NCBI RefSeq assembly: GCF_003443735.1
Contig: NZ_CP031969.1
Coordinates: 6,944,001-7,008,000 of the forward strand
DNA: 64,000 bases
Origin: Streptomyces sp. CC0208
GTDB lineage: Bacteria; Actinomycetota; Actinomycetes; Streptomycetales; Streptomycetaceae
Reading direction: 5' to 3'
This document shows positions 22,624 to 30,901 of the stretch, piece after piece. A model generated the notes under the pieces. The model was not told where the DNA came from, made no database searches, and worked only from the letters and a program-made list of their open reading frames with translations. Made by a program: the position numbers and the translations under genes. Within the stretch, counting starts at the first letter, position 1. Each line of letters starts with the position of its first letter.

Positions 22624-23657
22624 GGACCAACCGTGCCGTCAGGACGCCCGGGGGGCTCTCCGTCCGACTGGACGTGCGGGCCACCGTCGTCGTCGCCCTG
22701 ATCCTCCTCGCCGCGCTCACCGCGAGCGTCGTGCTGATCGGTACCGGCGACTTCCCGATCCCCGCAGGGGACGTGCTGAAGACGCTCTTCGGGCACGGCA
22801 ACGCCGGGCAGGAGTTCATCGTCAACGAGCTGCGGCTGCCGCGGGTCCTCGTCGGGCTCCTGGTCGGTGCCTCGCTCGGGCTCGGGGGTGCCCTGTTCCA
22901 GGCCGTCTCCCGCAATCCGCTGGGCAGTCCCGACGTGCTCGGCCTCAGCCAGGGGGCCACGGCAGGGGCGCTCACGATGATCGTGCTGTTCTCCGGGAGC
23001 GCGAACCAGATCACCCTGGGCGCGCTGGTGGGCGGACTCGTGACCGGGCTCGCCATCTATCTGCTCGCCTGGAAGCAGGGGGTGCACGGGTACCGGCTGG
23101 TCCTGGTCGGCATCGGCGTCTCCGCGATCGTCACGGCGGTCAACGGCTATCTGCTGACCAGGTCCACGCTCACCGAGGCGGCCCAGGCGGTCGTCTGGAT
23201 GACCGGCTCCCTCAGCGGCCGGGACTGGACGCAGGTCTGGCCGCTGCTGTGGCTGTGCGCCGTCCTCGTCCCGCTCGTCCTCGCCAACGCCCGCGGTCTC
23301 AGGATGATGGAGATGGGCGACGACATCTCGGGCGCGCTCGGGGTACGCGTCGAGCGCGTACGACTGCTGCTCCTGGTCGCCGCCGTCCTGCTCACGGCCG
23401 CCGCCACCGCGGCCGCCGGACCGGTCAGCTTCGTCGCGCTCACCGCGCCGCAGCTGGCCCGCCGCCTCACCCGCTCGCCCGGCCCCAACCTGCTGCCGTC
23501 CCTGTGCATGGGCGCCACCCTCCTGGTCACCGCCGACTGGGTCTCGCAGAAGGTCTTCGGCGCGGACCAGCTGCCCGTCGGCGTGGTCACCGGAGTCCTC
23601 GGCGGCGTCTACCTGCTGTGGCTCCTGGTCACCGAGCGCAGGGCGGGCCGGATATGA
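22620..23657 (+). CDS. FecCD-type iron-siderophore ABC permease, subunit 2
   Basis: The protein has 345 residues and about nine or ten transmembrane helices. Its motifs are LPRVLVGLLVGASLGLGG, FQAVSRNPLGSPDVLGLSQG and GPVSFVALTAPQLARRL. It forms the heterodimeric channel with the previous protein. It starts with GTG overlapping the upstream stop. No substrate-binding lipoprotein gene is present in this cluster, so that component must be encoded elsewhere. Confidence 0.93.
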   Translation: MRTNRAVRTPGGLSVRLDVRATVVVALILLAALTASVVLIGTGDFPIPAGDVLKTLFGHGNAGQEFIVNELRLPRVLVGLLVGASLGLGGALFQAVSRNPLGSPDVLGLSQGATAGALTMIVLFSGSANQITLGALVGGLVTGLAIYLLAWKQGVHGYRLVLVGIGVSAIVTAVNGYLLTRSTLTEAAQAVVWMTGSLSGRDWTQVWPLLWLCAVLVPLVLANARGLRMMEMGDDISGALGVRVERVRLLLLVAAVLLTAAATAAAGPVSFVALTAPQLARRLTRSPGPNLLPSLCMGATLLVTADWVSQKVFGADQLPVGVVTGVLGGVYLLWLLVTERRAGRI

Positions 23658-23683
23658 ACACCCCAAGGAGCACAAGGAGCACC

Positions 23684-24499
23684 GTGAACCGCCTGTCCGC
23701 CGACACCGTCACCCTCGCCTACGACCAGCGGGTCATCGCCGAGCAGCTGTCGGTGGAGATACCCGACCGCTCCTTCACGGTGATCGTCGGCCCCAACGCG
23801 TGCGGCAAGTCCACGCTTCTGCGGGCCCTCTCGCGGATGCTCAAGCCCAGTCAGGGCAAGGTGCTGCTGGACGGGCAGACCATCCAGTCGATGCCGGCGA
23901 AGAAGGTCGCCCGCACCCTCGGCCTGCTCCCGCAGTCGTCGATCGCGCCCGACGGGATCACCGTCGCCGACCTGGTCGGCCGCGGCCGCTACCCCCACCA
24001 GGGCATCCTGCGCCAGTGGTCCACCGAGGACGAGCGGGTCGTCCAGGAGTCCATGCGGCAGACCGGGGTCGTGGAACTGGCCGAGCGGTACGTCGACGAG
24101 CTGTCCGGCGGTCAGCGGCAGCGGGTGTGGATCGCGATGGCCCTCGCCCAGCAGACCCCGCTGCTGCTCCTGGACGAGCCCACGACCTACCTCGACATCC
24201 AGCACCAGATCGACGTCCTGGACCTGTGTGCCGAGCTGCACGAGGAGCAGGGCCGCACCCTGGTCGCCGTGCTGCACGACCTCAACCACGCGGCCCGGTA
24301 CGCCACGCATCTCATCGCGCTGAAGAGCGGGAAGATCATCGCCGAGGGCGCCCCGAACGACATCGTCACGGCCGAGCTGGTCGAGGAGGTCTTCGGGCTG
24401 CGCTGCCAGGTGATCGACGACCCGGAGACGGGGACTCCGCTGGTGGTGCCGGCCGCGCGCAAGGCACGCGTGCGCGTGGAAGCCGTAGAAAAGGCGTAA
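23684..24499 (+). CDS. Iron-siderophore ABC transporter ATPase
   Basis: The protein has 271 residues. Walker A is GPNACGKSTLLRAL, the signature is ELSGGQRQRVWIAMALAQ, Walker B is LLLLDEPTTYLD, and the H-loop is VLHDLNHAARYA. It is the FepC type. The start GTG 23684 is chosen because AAGGAG lies at 23674-23679. An ATG at 23654 overlapping the permease stop (ATGA) would add ten residues and cannot be excluded. It is the third gene of the iron-regulated cluster. Confidence 0.93.
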   Translation: MNRLSADTVTLAYDQRVIAEQLSVEIPDRSFTVIVGPNACGKSTLLRALSRMLKPSQGKVLLDGQTIQSMPAKKVARTLGLLPQSSIAPDGITVADLVGRGRYPHQGILRQWSTEDERVVQESMRQTGVVELAERYVDELSGGQRQRVWIAMALAQQTPLLLLDEPTTYLDIQHQIDVLDLCAELHEEQGRTLVAVLHDLNHAARYATHLIALKSGKIIAEGAPNDIVTAELVEEVFGLRCQVIDDPETGTPLVVPAARKARVRVEAVEKA

Positions 24500-24503
24500 T
24501 AGC

Positions 24504-24851
24504 CTACAGAAGCTTCCTGAGCTGGAGCAGATCGCGCAGGCCCGCCTCCAGCTTCACCCGGCCCGAGCCCCAGGCCTTGGCGAAGTTCAGCTCGCCGTTC
24601 ACCAGCGCCACCAGGTCGTCGCCCGCCATGGTCAGCCTGATCTGGGCCTTCTCCTTCGGAGGGCCCTGGATCGTGTCCCGCACCACGATCCGGCCGCCTG
24701 CCATCCGGCCGACGAAGGTGACGTCGAGATCGGTGATACGGCAGCTCACCGAGCGGTCCATGGAGGCCGCCGTGGCGACATCCCCCTCGGCGTTGCCCAT
24801 GTTGTCGGAGAGCTTCTCGAGTGCGGCGCGGCACTCCTCGATCGTGGCCAT
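24504..24851 (-). CDS. SCP2 sterol-binding domain protein
   Basis: The protein has 115 residues with a single SCP2-like fold: VSCRITDLDVTFVGRMAGG ... AQIRLTMAGDDLVALVNGEL and NFAKAWGSGRVKLEAG. Members bind lipids or coenzyme-linked hydrophobic ligands. This short actinobacterial form has no enzymatic domain. It is convergent with the siderophore ATPase, 4 bases apart, and divergent to the next gene. Confidence 0.88.
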   Translation of the reverse strand: MATIEECRAALEKLSDNMGNAEGDVATAASMDRSVSCRITDLDVTFVGRMAGGRIVVRDTIQGPPKEKAQIRLTMAGDDLVALVNGELNFAKAWGSGRVKLEAGLRDLLQLRKLL

Positions 24852-24893
24852 CGCGATCGACGGTACCCCAGCGGTTCGAGGTAGCGTCTGGGC

Positions 24894-25196
24894 ATGAGCG
24901 ACGCTGTTCCAGAGCCTTCACAAGAGGTCGCGGTCGACCCCGAGCACGACCCCGCCGCCCCCGCGCCTCTGAACGTGCCCCGCACCCCCACCGGCGACGC
25001 CGAGGTGGACGCCCGGCTGGAGCGGCTCGGCGACGCCGACCACCTCGCCACGGACGGACACATGGAGGTGTACGAGGATGTACACCGGGGGCTGCGCGAC
25101 GCGCTCACCGCGCTCGACGCCCGCCCGGGACCTCCGGCGCCCTCACCCTCGTACGACCAGAGGGCGCCTTCACCCTCGTATGGCACTAGGAGCTGA
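24894..25196 (+). CDS. Small acidic protein upstream of tlyA, unknown function
   Basis: The protein has 100 residues, acidic and Pro/Ala-rich. The central part, DAEVDARLERLGDADHLATDGHMEVYEDVHRGLRDALTALD in outline, looks conserved and helical. The C-terminus holds a duplicated APSPSY unit encoded by a direct repeat, GCGCC(C/T)TCACCCTCGTA. It sits 7 bases before tlyA and is probably co-transcribed. I do not recognise a family. Confidence 0.75.
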   Translation: MSDAVPEPSQEVAVDPEHDPAAPAPLNVPRTPTGDAEVDARLERLGDADHLATDGHMEVYEDVHRGLRDALTALDARPGPPAPSPSYDQRAPSPSYGTRS

Positions 25197-25203
25197 ACCG
25201 AAC

Positions 25204-26019
25204 GTGGCAGGAGTCGCACGCCGTCGGCTGGACGCGGAGCTGGTCCGGCGGAAGCTCGCGCGTTCGCGTGAGCACGCCAGCCAGCTGATCGCGGCCGGCC
25301 GGGTCACCGTCGGCAAGACCGTCGCGACCAAGCCCGCCACCCAGGTGGAGACGGCGGCCGCGATCGTGGTGCAGAGCGACGACGGCGATCCCGACTACGT
25401 GTCGCGAGGCGGGCACAAGCTCGCGGGCGCCCTTCAGGTGTTCGTGCCGCAGGGGCTGGCCGTCGAGGGGCGGCGGGCGCTGGACGCCGGCGCCTCCACC
25501 GGCGGCTTCACCGATGTGCTGCTGCGGGCGGGGGTCGCGCACGTGGTCGCCGTCGACGTCGGCTACGGCCAACTCGCGTGGTCTCTCCAGAGCGATGAAC
25601 GCGTCACCGTCAAGGACCGTACGAACGTACGCGAGTTGACGCTCGAAGCGATCGATGGGGAACCAGTGGATCTTGTCGTGGGGGATCTGTCCTTCATCCC
25701 GCTCGGACTGGTACTGCCCGCCCTGGTGCGGTGCGTGAAGCCGGACGCCGATCTGGTGATGATGGTGAAGCCGCAGTTCGAGGTGGGGAAGGAACGGCTG
25801 GGCAGCGGGGGAGTCGTACGGAGCACGCAGCTGCGGGCGGAGGCCGTGCGGGCAGTGGCCGAGAAGGCGGGGGAACTCGGGCTCGGGGTGAAGGGTGTCA
25901 CGGCCAGCCCGTTGCCCGGGCCCTCGGGCAATGTCGAATACTTTCTGTGGCTGCGTGCCGGGGCGCCCGCCCTGGACCCGGCCGATGTCGACCGTGCAGT
26001 GGCGGAGGGGCCCCGTTGA
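25204..26019 (+). CDS. tlyA: TlyA family 16S/23S rRNA 2'-O-methyltransferase
   Basis: The protein has 271 residues. An N-terminal S4 RNA-binding domain (RLDAELVRRKLARSREHASQ) is followed by a FtsJ-like SAM domain with LDAGASTGGFTDVLL, VVGDLSFIPL and MVKPQFEVGKE. In mycobacteria TlyA methylates C1409 of 16S and C1920 of 23S and so allows capreomycin to bind. The GTG start at 25204 is used. An upstream in-frame ATG only reads through the small preceding gene. The stop overlaps the TTG start of the NAD kinase. Confidence 0.94.
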   Translation: MAGVARRRLDAELVRRKLARSREHASQLIAAGRVTVGKTVATKPATQVETAAAIVVQSDDGDPDYVSRGGHKLAGALQVFVPQGLAVEGRRALDAGASTGGFTDVLLRAGVAHVVAVDVGYGQLAWSLQSDERVTVKDRTNVRELTLEAIDGEPVDLVVGDLSFIPLGLVLPALVRCVKPDADLVMMVKPQFEVGKERLGSGGVVRSTQLRAEAVRAVAEKAGELGLGVKGVTASPLPGPSGNVEYFLWLRAGAPALDPADVDRAVAEGPR

Positions 26020-26921
26020 GCCAGAACCGAGCTCGTACTGTTTTCCTGCTCGCCCACACCGGGCGGCCGGCGGCCATCCGCAGCGCCGAGCTCGTGGTGA
26101 AGGGGTTGCTGCGCTCCGACATCGGCGTGCGCGTCCTGGAGTACGAGGCCGCCGACCTGCCGCTGCCGCCCGAGGTGGAGCTCGTCAAGGAGGCGACTCC
26201 GCAGTGCCTCGAAGGGTGCGAGCTGCTGATCGTGCTCGGCGGTGACGGGACGCTGCTGCGCGGCGCCGAGTTCGCCCGCGCGTCCGGGGTGCCGATGCTG
26301 GGCGTCAACCTCGGCAGTGTCGGATTCCTCGCGGAGGCCGAGCGGGACGACCTCGACAAGGTCGTGGACCGGGTGGTGACCAAGGCGTACGAGGTCGAGG
26401 AGCGGATGACCGTCGACGTCGTCGTTCACCGGAACGGTGACATCGTCCACACCGACTGGGCGCTCAACGAGGCCGCCGTGCAGAAGGCCGGTGCGGAGAA
26501 GCTGCTCGAGGTCGTGCTGGAGATCGACGGGCGGCCGGTGACGGGCTTCGGGTGTGACGGGATCGTGCTGTCCACGCCCACCGGGTCCACGGCGTACGCC
26601 TTCTCGGCGGGCGGGCCCGTGGTCTGGCCCGAGGTCGAGGCGCTGCTGATGGTGCCGATCTCGGCGCACGCGCTGTTCGCGAAGCCGTTGGTGACCTCGC
26701 CGAACTCTGTGCTGGCGGTGGAGTTGCTGCCGCACATTCCGCCGGGTGTGCTGTGGTGTGACGGGCGGCGGACGTTCGAGCTGCCGCCGGGGGCGCGGGT
26801 GGAGGTTCGGCGGGGGGCTGTGCCGGTGCGGTTGGCTCGGTTGCATCATGCGTCGTTCACGGATCGGCTGGTGGCGAAGTTCGCGTTGCCCGTTTCCGGG
26901 TGGCGGGGGGCGCCGCACTAG
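26016..26921 (+). CDS. nadK: NAD kinase
   Basis: The protein has 301 residues and phosphorylates NAD to NADP. The GGDGTLLR motif lies near residue 74. NE(A)A appears in WALNEAAVQKAG, and GFGCDGIVLSTPTGSTAYAF forms the NAD site. The start is an unusual TTG (26016-26018), coupled to the tlyA stop as TTGA. No ATG or GTG is placed to give the conserved N-terminus (RARTVFLLAHTGRP). The order tlyA-nadK-recN is the same as in mycobacteria. Confidence 0.95.
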   Translation: MSQNRARTVFLLAHTGRPAAIRSAELVVKGLLRSDIGVRVLEYEAADLPLPPEVELVKEATPQCLEGCELLIVLGGDGTLLRGAEFARASGVPMLGVNLGSVGFLAEAERDDLDKVVDRVVTKAYEVEERMTVDVVVHRNGDIVHTDWALNEAAVQKAGAEKLLEVVLEIDGRPVTGFGCDGIVLSTPTGSTAYAFSAGGPVVWPEVEALLMVPISAHALFAKPLVTSPNSVLAVELLPHIPPGVLWCDGRRTFELPPGARVEVRRGAVPVRLARLHHASFTDRLVAKFALPVSGWRGAPH

Positions 26922-26974
26922 CCATCCGTGGGGGCCGGTTGCGGAGCGTGCGCGGGTGACGGTGGTTCGTGGTT

Positions 26975-26997
26975 GCTCGCGCAGTTCCCCGCGCCCC
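26975..26997 (+). repeat. Dispersed intergenic repeat, copy 2
   Basis: GCTCGCGCAGTTCCCCGCGC(CCC) shares a 20-base core with the copies at 8273-8295 and 38285-38307. It lies in the 149-base gap between nadK and recN. Confidence 0.8.
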
Positions 26998-27070
26998 CGA
27001 AGGCCTGACACTCGCCCGAGTGACAAGGGCACCTCGCACTCGCCCGCCCCGACCTCGTAAGGTCTTCACC

Positions 27071-28801
27071 GTGCTGGAAGAGATGCGGATACGGTCGCTC
27101 GGAGTCATCGATGACGCCGTTGTCGAGCTGTCGCCCGGGTTCACCGCTGTCACGGGTGAGACGGGCGCGGGCAAGACCATGGTGGTCACCAGCCTGGGGC
27201 TGCTGCTCGGTGGGCGGGCTGACGCGGCGCTCGTGCGGATCGGGGCCGAGAAGGCGGTCGTGGAGGGGCGCATCACCGTGTCCCCGGGCGACTCCGTCGT
27301 CGTACGGGCCGAGGAGGCCGGGGCGGAGCTCGACGACGGGGCACTGTTGATCAGCCGTACCGTTTCCGCCGAAGGGCGGTCCCGGGCGCATCTGGGCGGG
27401 CGGTCGGTGCCCGTGGGGGTGCTCGCCGAGCTCGCCGACGAACTGGTCGCCGTCCACGGGCAGACCGATCAGCAGGGGCTGCTCAAGCTGAACCGGCAGC
27501 GGCAGGCGCTCGACCGGTACGCGGGGGACGCCGTCGCCGTGCCGCTGACCAAGTACACCGAGGCCTACCGGCGGCTGCGGGCCGTCTCCGTCGAACTGGA
27601 CGAGATCGTCACGCGCGCGCGTGAGCGGGCCCAGGAAGCCGACATGCTGCGGTACGGCCTCGACGAGATCGCCGGCGTGGAGCCACGGGCCGGCGAGGAC
27701 GTCGAGCTGGCCGAGGAGGCGGAGCGTCTTGGCCATGCCGAGGCGCTGTCGTCCGCGGCCACGGCCGCTCATGCCGCCCTTGCCGGGAACCCCGAGGACC
27801 CCGAGGGGATCGACGCCGCGACGCTCGTGGCGGGCGCTCAGCGGGCTCTGGAGGCCGTGCGGTCGTACGACCCCGCCCTGGCCGCGCTCGCCGACCGGAT
27901 CGGGGAGATCGGGATCCTGCTGGGCGATGTGGCCGGGGAGCTCGCGGGATACGCCGACGACCTGGACGCCGATCCGCTGCGCCTTTCGGCCGTCGAGGAG
28001 CGGCGGGCCGCGCTCACCGCGCTGACCCGGAAGTACGGCGAGGACGTGGCCGCCGTGATCACATGGGCCGAGCAGAGTGCCGCTCGCCTCACCGAACTGG
28101 ACGGCGACGACGAGCGGATCGACGAGCTGACCGCCGAGCGGGACGCGCTCAGGGCCGAACTGGGCGGGCTGGCGCAGGCGCTGACAGATGCGCGCACCGA
28201 GGCCGCGGAGAGGTTTGCGGCGGCGGTGACGGCAGAGCTGGCCTCGCTGGCGATGCCCCACGCGCGCGTGTCCTTCGCCATCCGGCAGACCGAGGACCCG
28301 GACGGCGTGGAGGTCGGCGGGCGTGCGGTCGCCTACGGGCCCGCCGGCGTGGACGAGGTCGAGCTGCTGCTCGCCCCGCATCCGGGCGCGCCGCCACGGC
28401 CCATCGCCAAGGGCGCGTCCGGCGGCGAGCTCTCGCGCGTGATGCTGGCCGTCGAGGTCGTGTTCGCCGGGACGGACCCGGTGCCGACGTACCTCTTCGA
28501 CGAGGTGGACGCCGGTGTCGGCGGCAAGGCGGCGGTCGAGATCGGGCGGCGCCTCGCGCGGCTCGCGAAGACCGCGCAGGTCGTGGTGGTGACCCACCTG
28601 CCCCAGGTCGCGGCCTTCGCGGACCGGCAGTTGCTGGTCGAGAAGACCAACGACGGGTCCGTCACGCGCTCCGGTGTGAAGGTGCTGGAGGGTGAGGACC
28701 GGGTGCGCGAGCTGTCCCGGATGCTCGCCGGACAGGAGGACTCGGAGACGGCCCGGGCACACGCGGAGGAGTTGCTGGCCACCGCCCGGGCCGACGCGTG
28801 A
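27071..28801 (+). CDS. recN: DNA repair protein RecN
   Basis: The protein has 576 residues and is an SMC-like ATPase for double-strand break repair. Walker A is VTGETGAGKTMVV near residue 30, QTDQQGLL lies near residue 132, long coiled-coil arms follow, the signature is GASGGELSRVMLAVE, and Walker B is YLFDEVDAGVGG. GTG 27071 is used, and ATG 27083 would remove four residues. No LexA-type box was recognised directly upstream. The stop overlaps the next gene as GTGA. Confidence 0.95.
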   Translation: MLEEMRIRSLGVIDDAVVELSPGFTAVTGETGAGKTMVVTSLGLLLGGRADAALVRIGAEKAVVEGRITVSPGDSVVVRAEEAGAELDDGALLISRTVSAEGRSRAHLGGRSVPVGVLAELADELVAVHGQTDQQGLLKLNRQRQALDRYAGDAVAVPLTKYTEAYRRLRAVSVELDEIVTRARERAQEADMLRYGLDEIAGVEPRAGEDVELAEEAERLGHAEALSSAATAAHAALAGNPEDPEGIDAATLVAGAQRALEAVRSYDPALAALADRIGEIGILLGDVAGELAGYADDLDADPLRLSAVEERRAALTALTRKYGEDVAAVITWAEQSAARLTELDGDDERIDELTAERDALRAELGGLAQALTDARTEAAERFAAAVTAELASLAMPHARVSFAIRQTEDPDGVEVGGRAVAYGPAGVDEVELLLAPHPGAPPRPIAKGASGGELSRVMLAVEVVFAGTDPVPTYLFDEVDAGVGGKAAVEIGRRLARLAKTAQVVVVTHLPQVAAFADRQLLVEKTNDGSVTRSGVKVLEGEDRVRELSRMLAGQEDSETARAHAEELLATARADA

Positions 28802-29571
28802 GGGGTACGTCCCTCGGACTCAGCGCCGCCCTGACGCGCGCCGGCATGGCCGCCCTGCGCGCCAATGCGCCGGGCGGCCGGGAGCGGTGGGAGCGGAAGA
28901 ACTACGCCGGGCGGACGGTCGAGTTGTACGCCGGGCCCGCGGCCGCCCTGGCGGTGGCCCTGGGCGCGGGACGGGTACGGCCCGCCGCGGGAGTGGCCGT
29001 CGCTGTCGCCGGGCTCTGCGGGGCGTACGACGACCTAGCCGGGGACCATCGGCGGGGGTTCCGGGCCCATCTGGGCGCGCTGCGGGACGGTGAGGTCACC
29101 AGCGGGGCCGTCAAGTTGTTCGGGATCTCGGCGGCCGGGCTGGTCGCGGGCGCGCTGATGAAGGAGCGGGTCGTCGACAAGGCGCTCGCGGGCGTGGTGA
29201 TCGCCGGGGCCGCGCATTTCGTCAACCTCGTGGACGTACGGCCCGGTCGGGCGGCCGGTGCGGTGGTCGCACTGGGGGCGCCGGAGATGGCGCGGTCGGA
29301 GCTGGCCGCGGTGGCCGTGGGCGCGGCGCTCGCCGTGCTGCCGGACGACCTCTCCGAGCGCGTGATGATCGGGGACGTGGGGGCGCATGCTCTGGGGGCT
29401 GCGCTGGGAGCCGCTGTCGTCGCAGGAAACGGGAGGGCGGGGCTTCTCGTGCACGCGGCCGCAGTCGTCGCCGCAGCCGTCGGTGGGGATCAGGTGAGTC
29501 GTGTGGCGGCTGCGGACCGGTGGCGCTTCTCGCGCAGGTCGGAAGAGGGGTCACGTCACTCTTGTGAGTGA
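28798..29571 (+). CDS. Degenerate MraY/WecA-like membrane protein
   Basis: The protein has 257 residues with several hydrophobic segments. Three motifs match polyprenyl-phosphate N-acetylhexosamine-1-phosphate transferases in order. CGAYDDLAGDHRRGF corresponds to the DDxxGD catalytic/Mg site, NLVDVRPGRAAGA to N-x-x-D-G, and VMIGDVGAHALGAALG to the GDxG motif. The protein is shorter than MraY (about 320-360 residues) and the second motif is altered, so activity on a lipid carrier is plausible but not certain. It is translationally coupled to recN and followed by a glycosyltransferase, which fits a role in a cell-surface glycan. Confidence 0.75.
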   Translation: MRGTSLGLSAALTRAGMAALRANAPGGRERWERKNYAGRTVELYAGPAAALAVALGAGRVRPAAGVAVAVAGLCGAYDDLAGDHRRGFRAHLGALRDGEVTSGAVKLFGISAAGLVAGALMKERVVDKALAGVVIAGAAHFVNLVDVRPGRAAGAVVALGAPEMARSELAAVAVGAALAVLPDDLSERVMIGDVGAHALGAALGAAVVAGNGRAGLLVHAAAVVAAAVGGDQVSRVAAADRWRFSRRSEEGSRHSCE

Positions 29572-29746
29572 CCCGACGCGCCGCACACGCTCTTCTCCCG
29601 TTCTCCGCATGCACGGAACACCCGTACGTCCTGGCATCCTTGGCGGAGAACCCATCACGCGTAGGAAGCGCGCGGTACACCCCTCCGCTCGATACCTTCT
29701 GTACGTTTCCTCGTGACCGCCCGACCCGAACCAGGAGCCCGGCCAC

Positions 29747-30883
29747 GTGACCCCCGTGAGCAGCCACTCACCGCACGGCCAGTCGCCGCTGCGCACCGTG
29801 CAGGTGCTGGGCGGAGGCAATGCCGGCAGCAGCGCGCATGTGCGCTCCCTGACCTCGGGGCTCGTCGCGCGGGGCGTGCGGGTCACGGTGTGCGCCCCCG
29901 CCGAGGCGGATCGCTCCTACGACTTCTCCGGGGCCGGTGCCGAACACGTGCACGTGCCGCGCAGCAGCGACCCGACCTCCGTGGCCGTGCTGCGGGCGGC
30001 CTGCGCGGACGCCGATCTGGTGCACGCTCACGGGCTGCACGCCTCGTTCCGCGCCGTGCTCGCGCTCAGCGGGCGACGGACCCCGCTCGTGGTCACCTGG
30101 CACGACCGGGCGTACGCCGAGGGAGCGCGGGCCCATTTCGTGCGCCTTCTGGAACGCCGGGTCGTGAAGGCGGCTTCCGTGGTGCTGGGGTCCACCTCGG
30201 TGCTCGTGGACCGGGCGCGCAGGACCGGCGCCCGGGACGCGCGGCTCGCCGCCGTCGCCCTGCCCGGGCCGCGCGGAGGCGTCGAGCCGGAGGATCCCGA
30301 CCGGCTGCGGCCCAAGGTACGGGCCGAACTCGGTGCCATCGGGCGGCCGTTGCTGGTGGCGGTCGGCGCCCTGGAGCGGCACAAGGGCTACGAGACGCTG
30401 CTGGACGCCACCCGCGCGTGGCGCCTTCTCGACCCCGTGCCCCTGGTCGTCGTCGCGGGGGAGGGGCCGTTGCGGGCGGTCCTGCAGGGCCGTATCGAGG
30501 ACGAAGGGCTGCCGGTTCGGCTCCTCGGGCGGCGCGACGACATCTCCGAACTGCTCACCGCCGCCGATCTCGCGCTCCTGCCCAGCCGTTGGGAGGCGCG
30601 CTCGGTGCTCGCCCAGGAGGCCTTGCACGCGCGTGTGCCGCTCGTCGCGACCGAGGTCGGCGGCATCCCCGAACTCGTCGGCGACGCGGCCGAACTCGTC
30701 CCGTACGGCGACCCGGAGGCGCTCGGCGAGGCCGTCGTACGGCTGCTCGGTGATCCCGAGCGCCGGGAGCTGCTGAAGGAGCGAGGGGTTCGGCAGGCGG
30801 CGACCTGGCCGACCGAGGACGAGACCGTGGCGCAAGTGCTCAGTGTCTACGACGAGTTGACCCAGCCCCTGCCGCTCATGTGA
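29747..30883 (+). CDS. GT4-type glycosyltransferase
   Basis: The protein has 378 residues and a GT-B fold. Its motifs are VLGGGNAGSSAHVRSL near the N-terminus, LVHAHGLHASF, VAVGALERHKGYETLLDA, and the nucleotide-sugar site SRWEARSVLAQEALHARVPLVA with EVGGIPELV. It transfers a sugar from an activated donor, and the acceptor is unknown. GTG 29747 is the start. It is in the same direction as the MraY-like gene, 175 bases downstream, and may act in the same pathway. It converges with the PucR gene, with 18 bases between. Confidence 0.92.
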   Translation: MTPVSSHSPHGQSPLRTVQVLGGGNAGSSAHVRSLTSGLVARGVRVTVCAPAEADRSYDFSGAGAEHVHVPRSSDPTSVAVLRAACADADLVHAHGLHASFRAVLALSGRRTPLVVTWHDRAYAEGARAHFVRLLERRVVKAASVVLGSTSVLVDRARRTGARDARLAAVALPGPRGGVEPEDPDRLRPKVRAELGAIGRPLLVAVGALERHKGYETLLDATRAWRLLDPVPLVVVAGEGPLRAVLQGRIEDEGLPVRLLGRRDDISELLTAADLALLPSRWEARSVLAQEALHARVPLVATEVGGIPELVGDAAELVPYGDPEALGEAVVRLLGDPERRELLKERGVRQAATWPTEDETVAQVLSVYDELTQPLPLM

Positions 30884-30901
30884 AAGCCCGCCCGAACCTG
30901 G

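Noticed and set aside
24894..25196. N-terminal extension of TlyA through the small upstream gene
   Set aside because: The small gene lies in a different frame with its own start, and TlyA begins normally with the S4 domain at GTG 25204.
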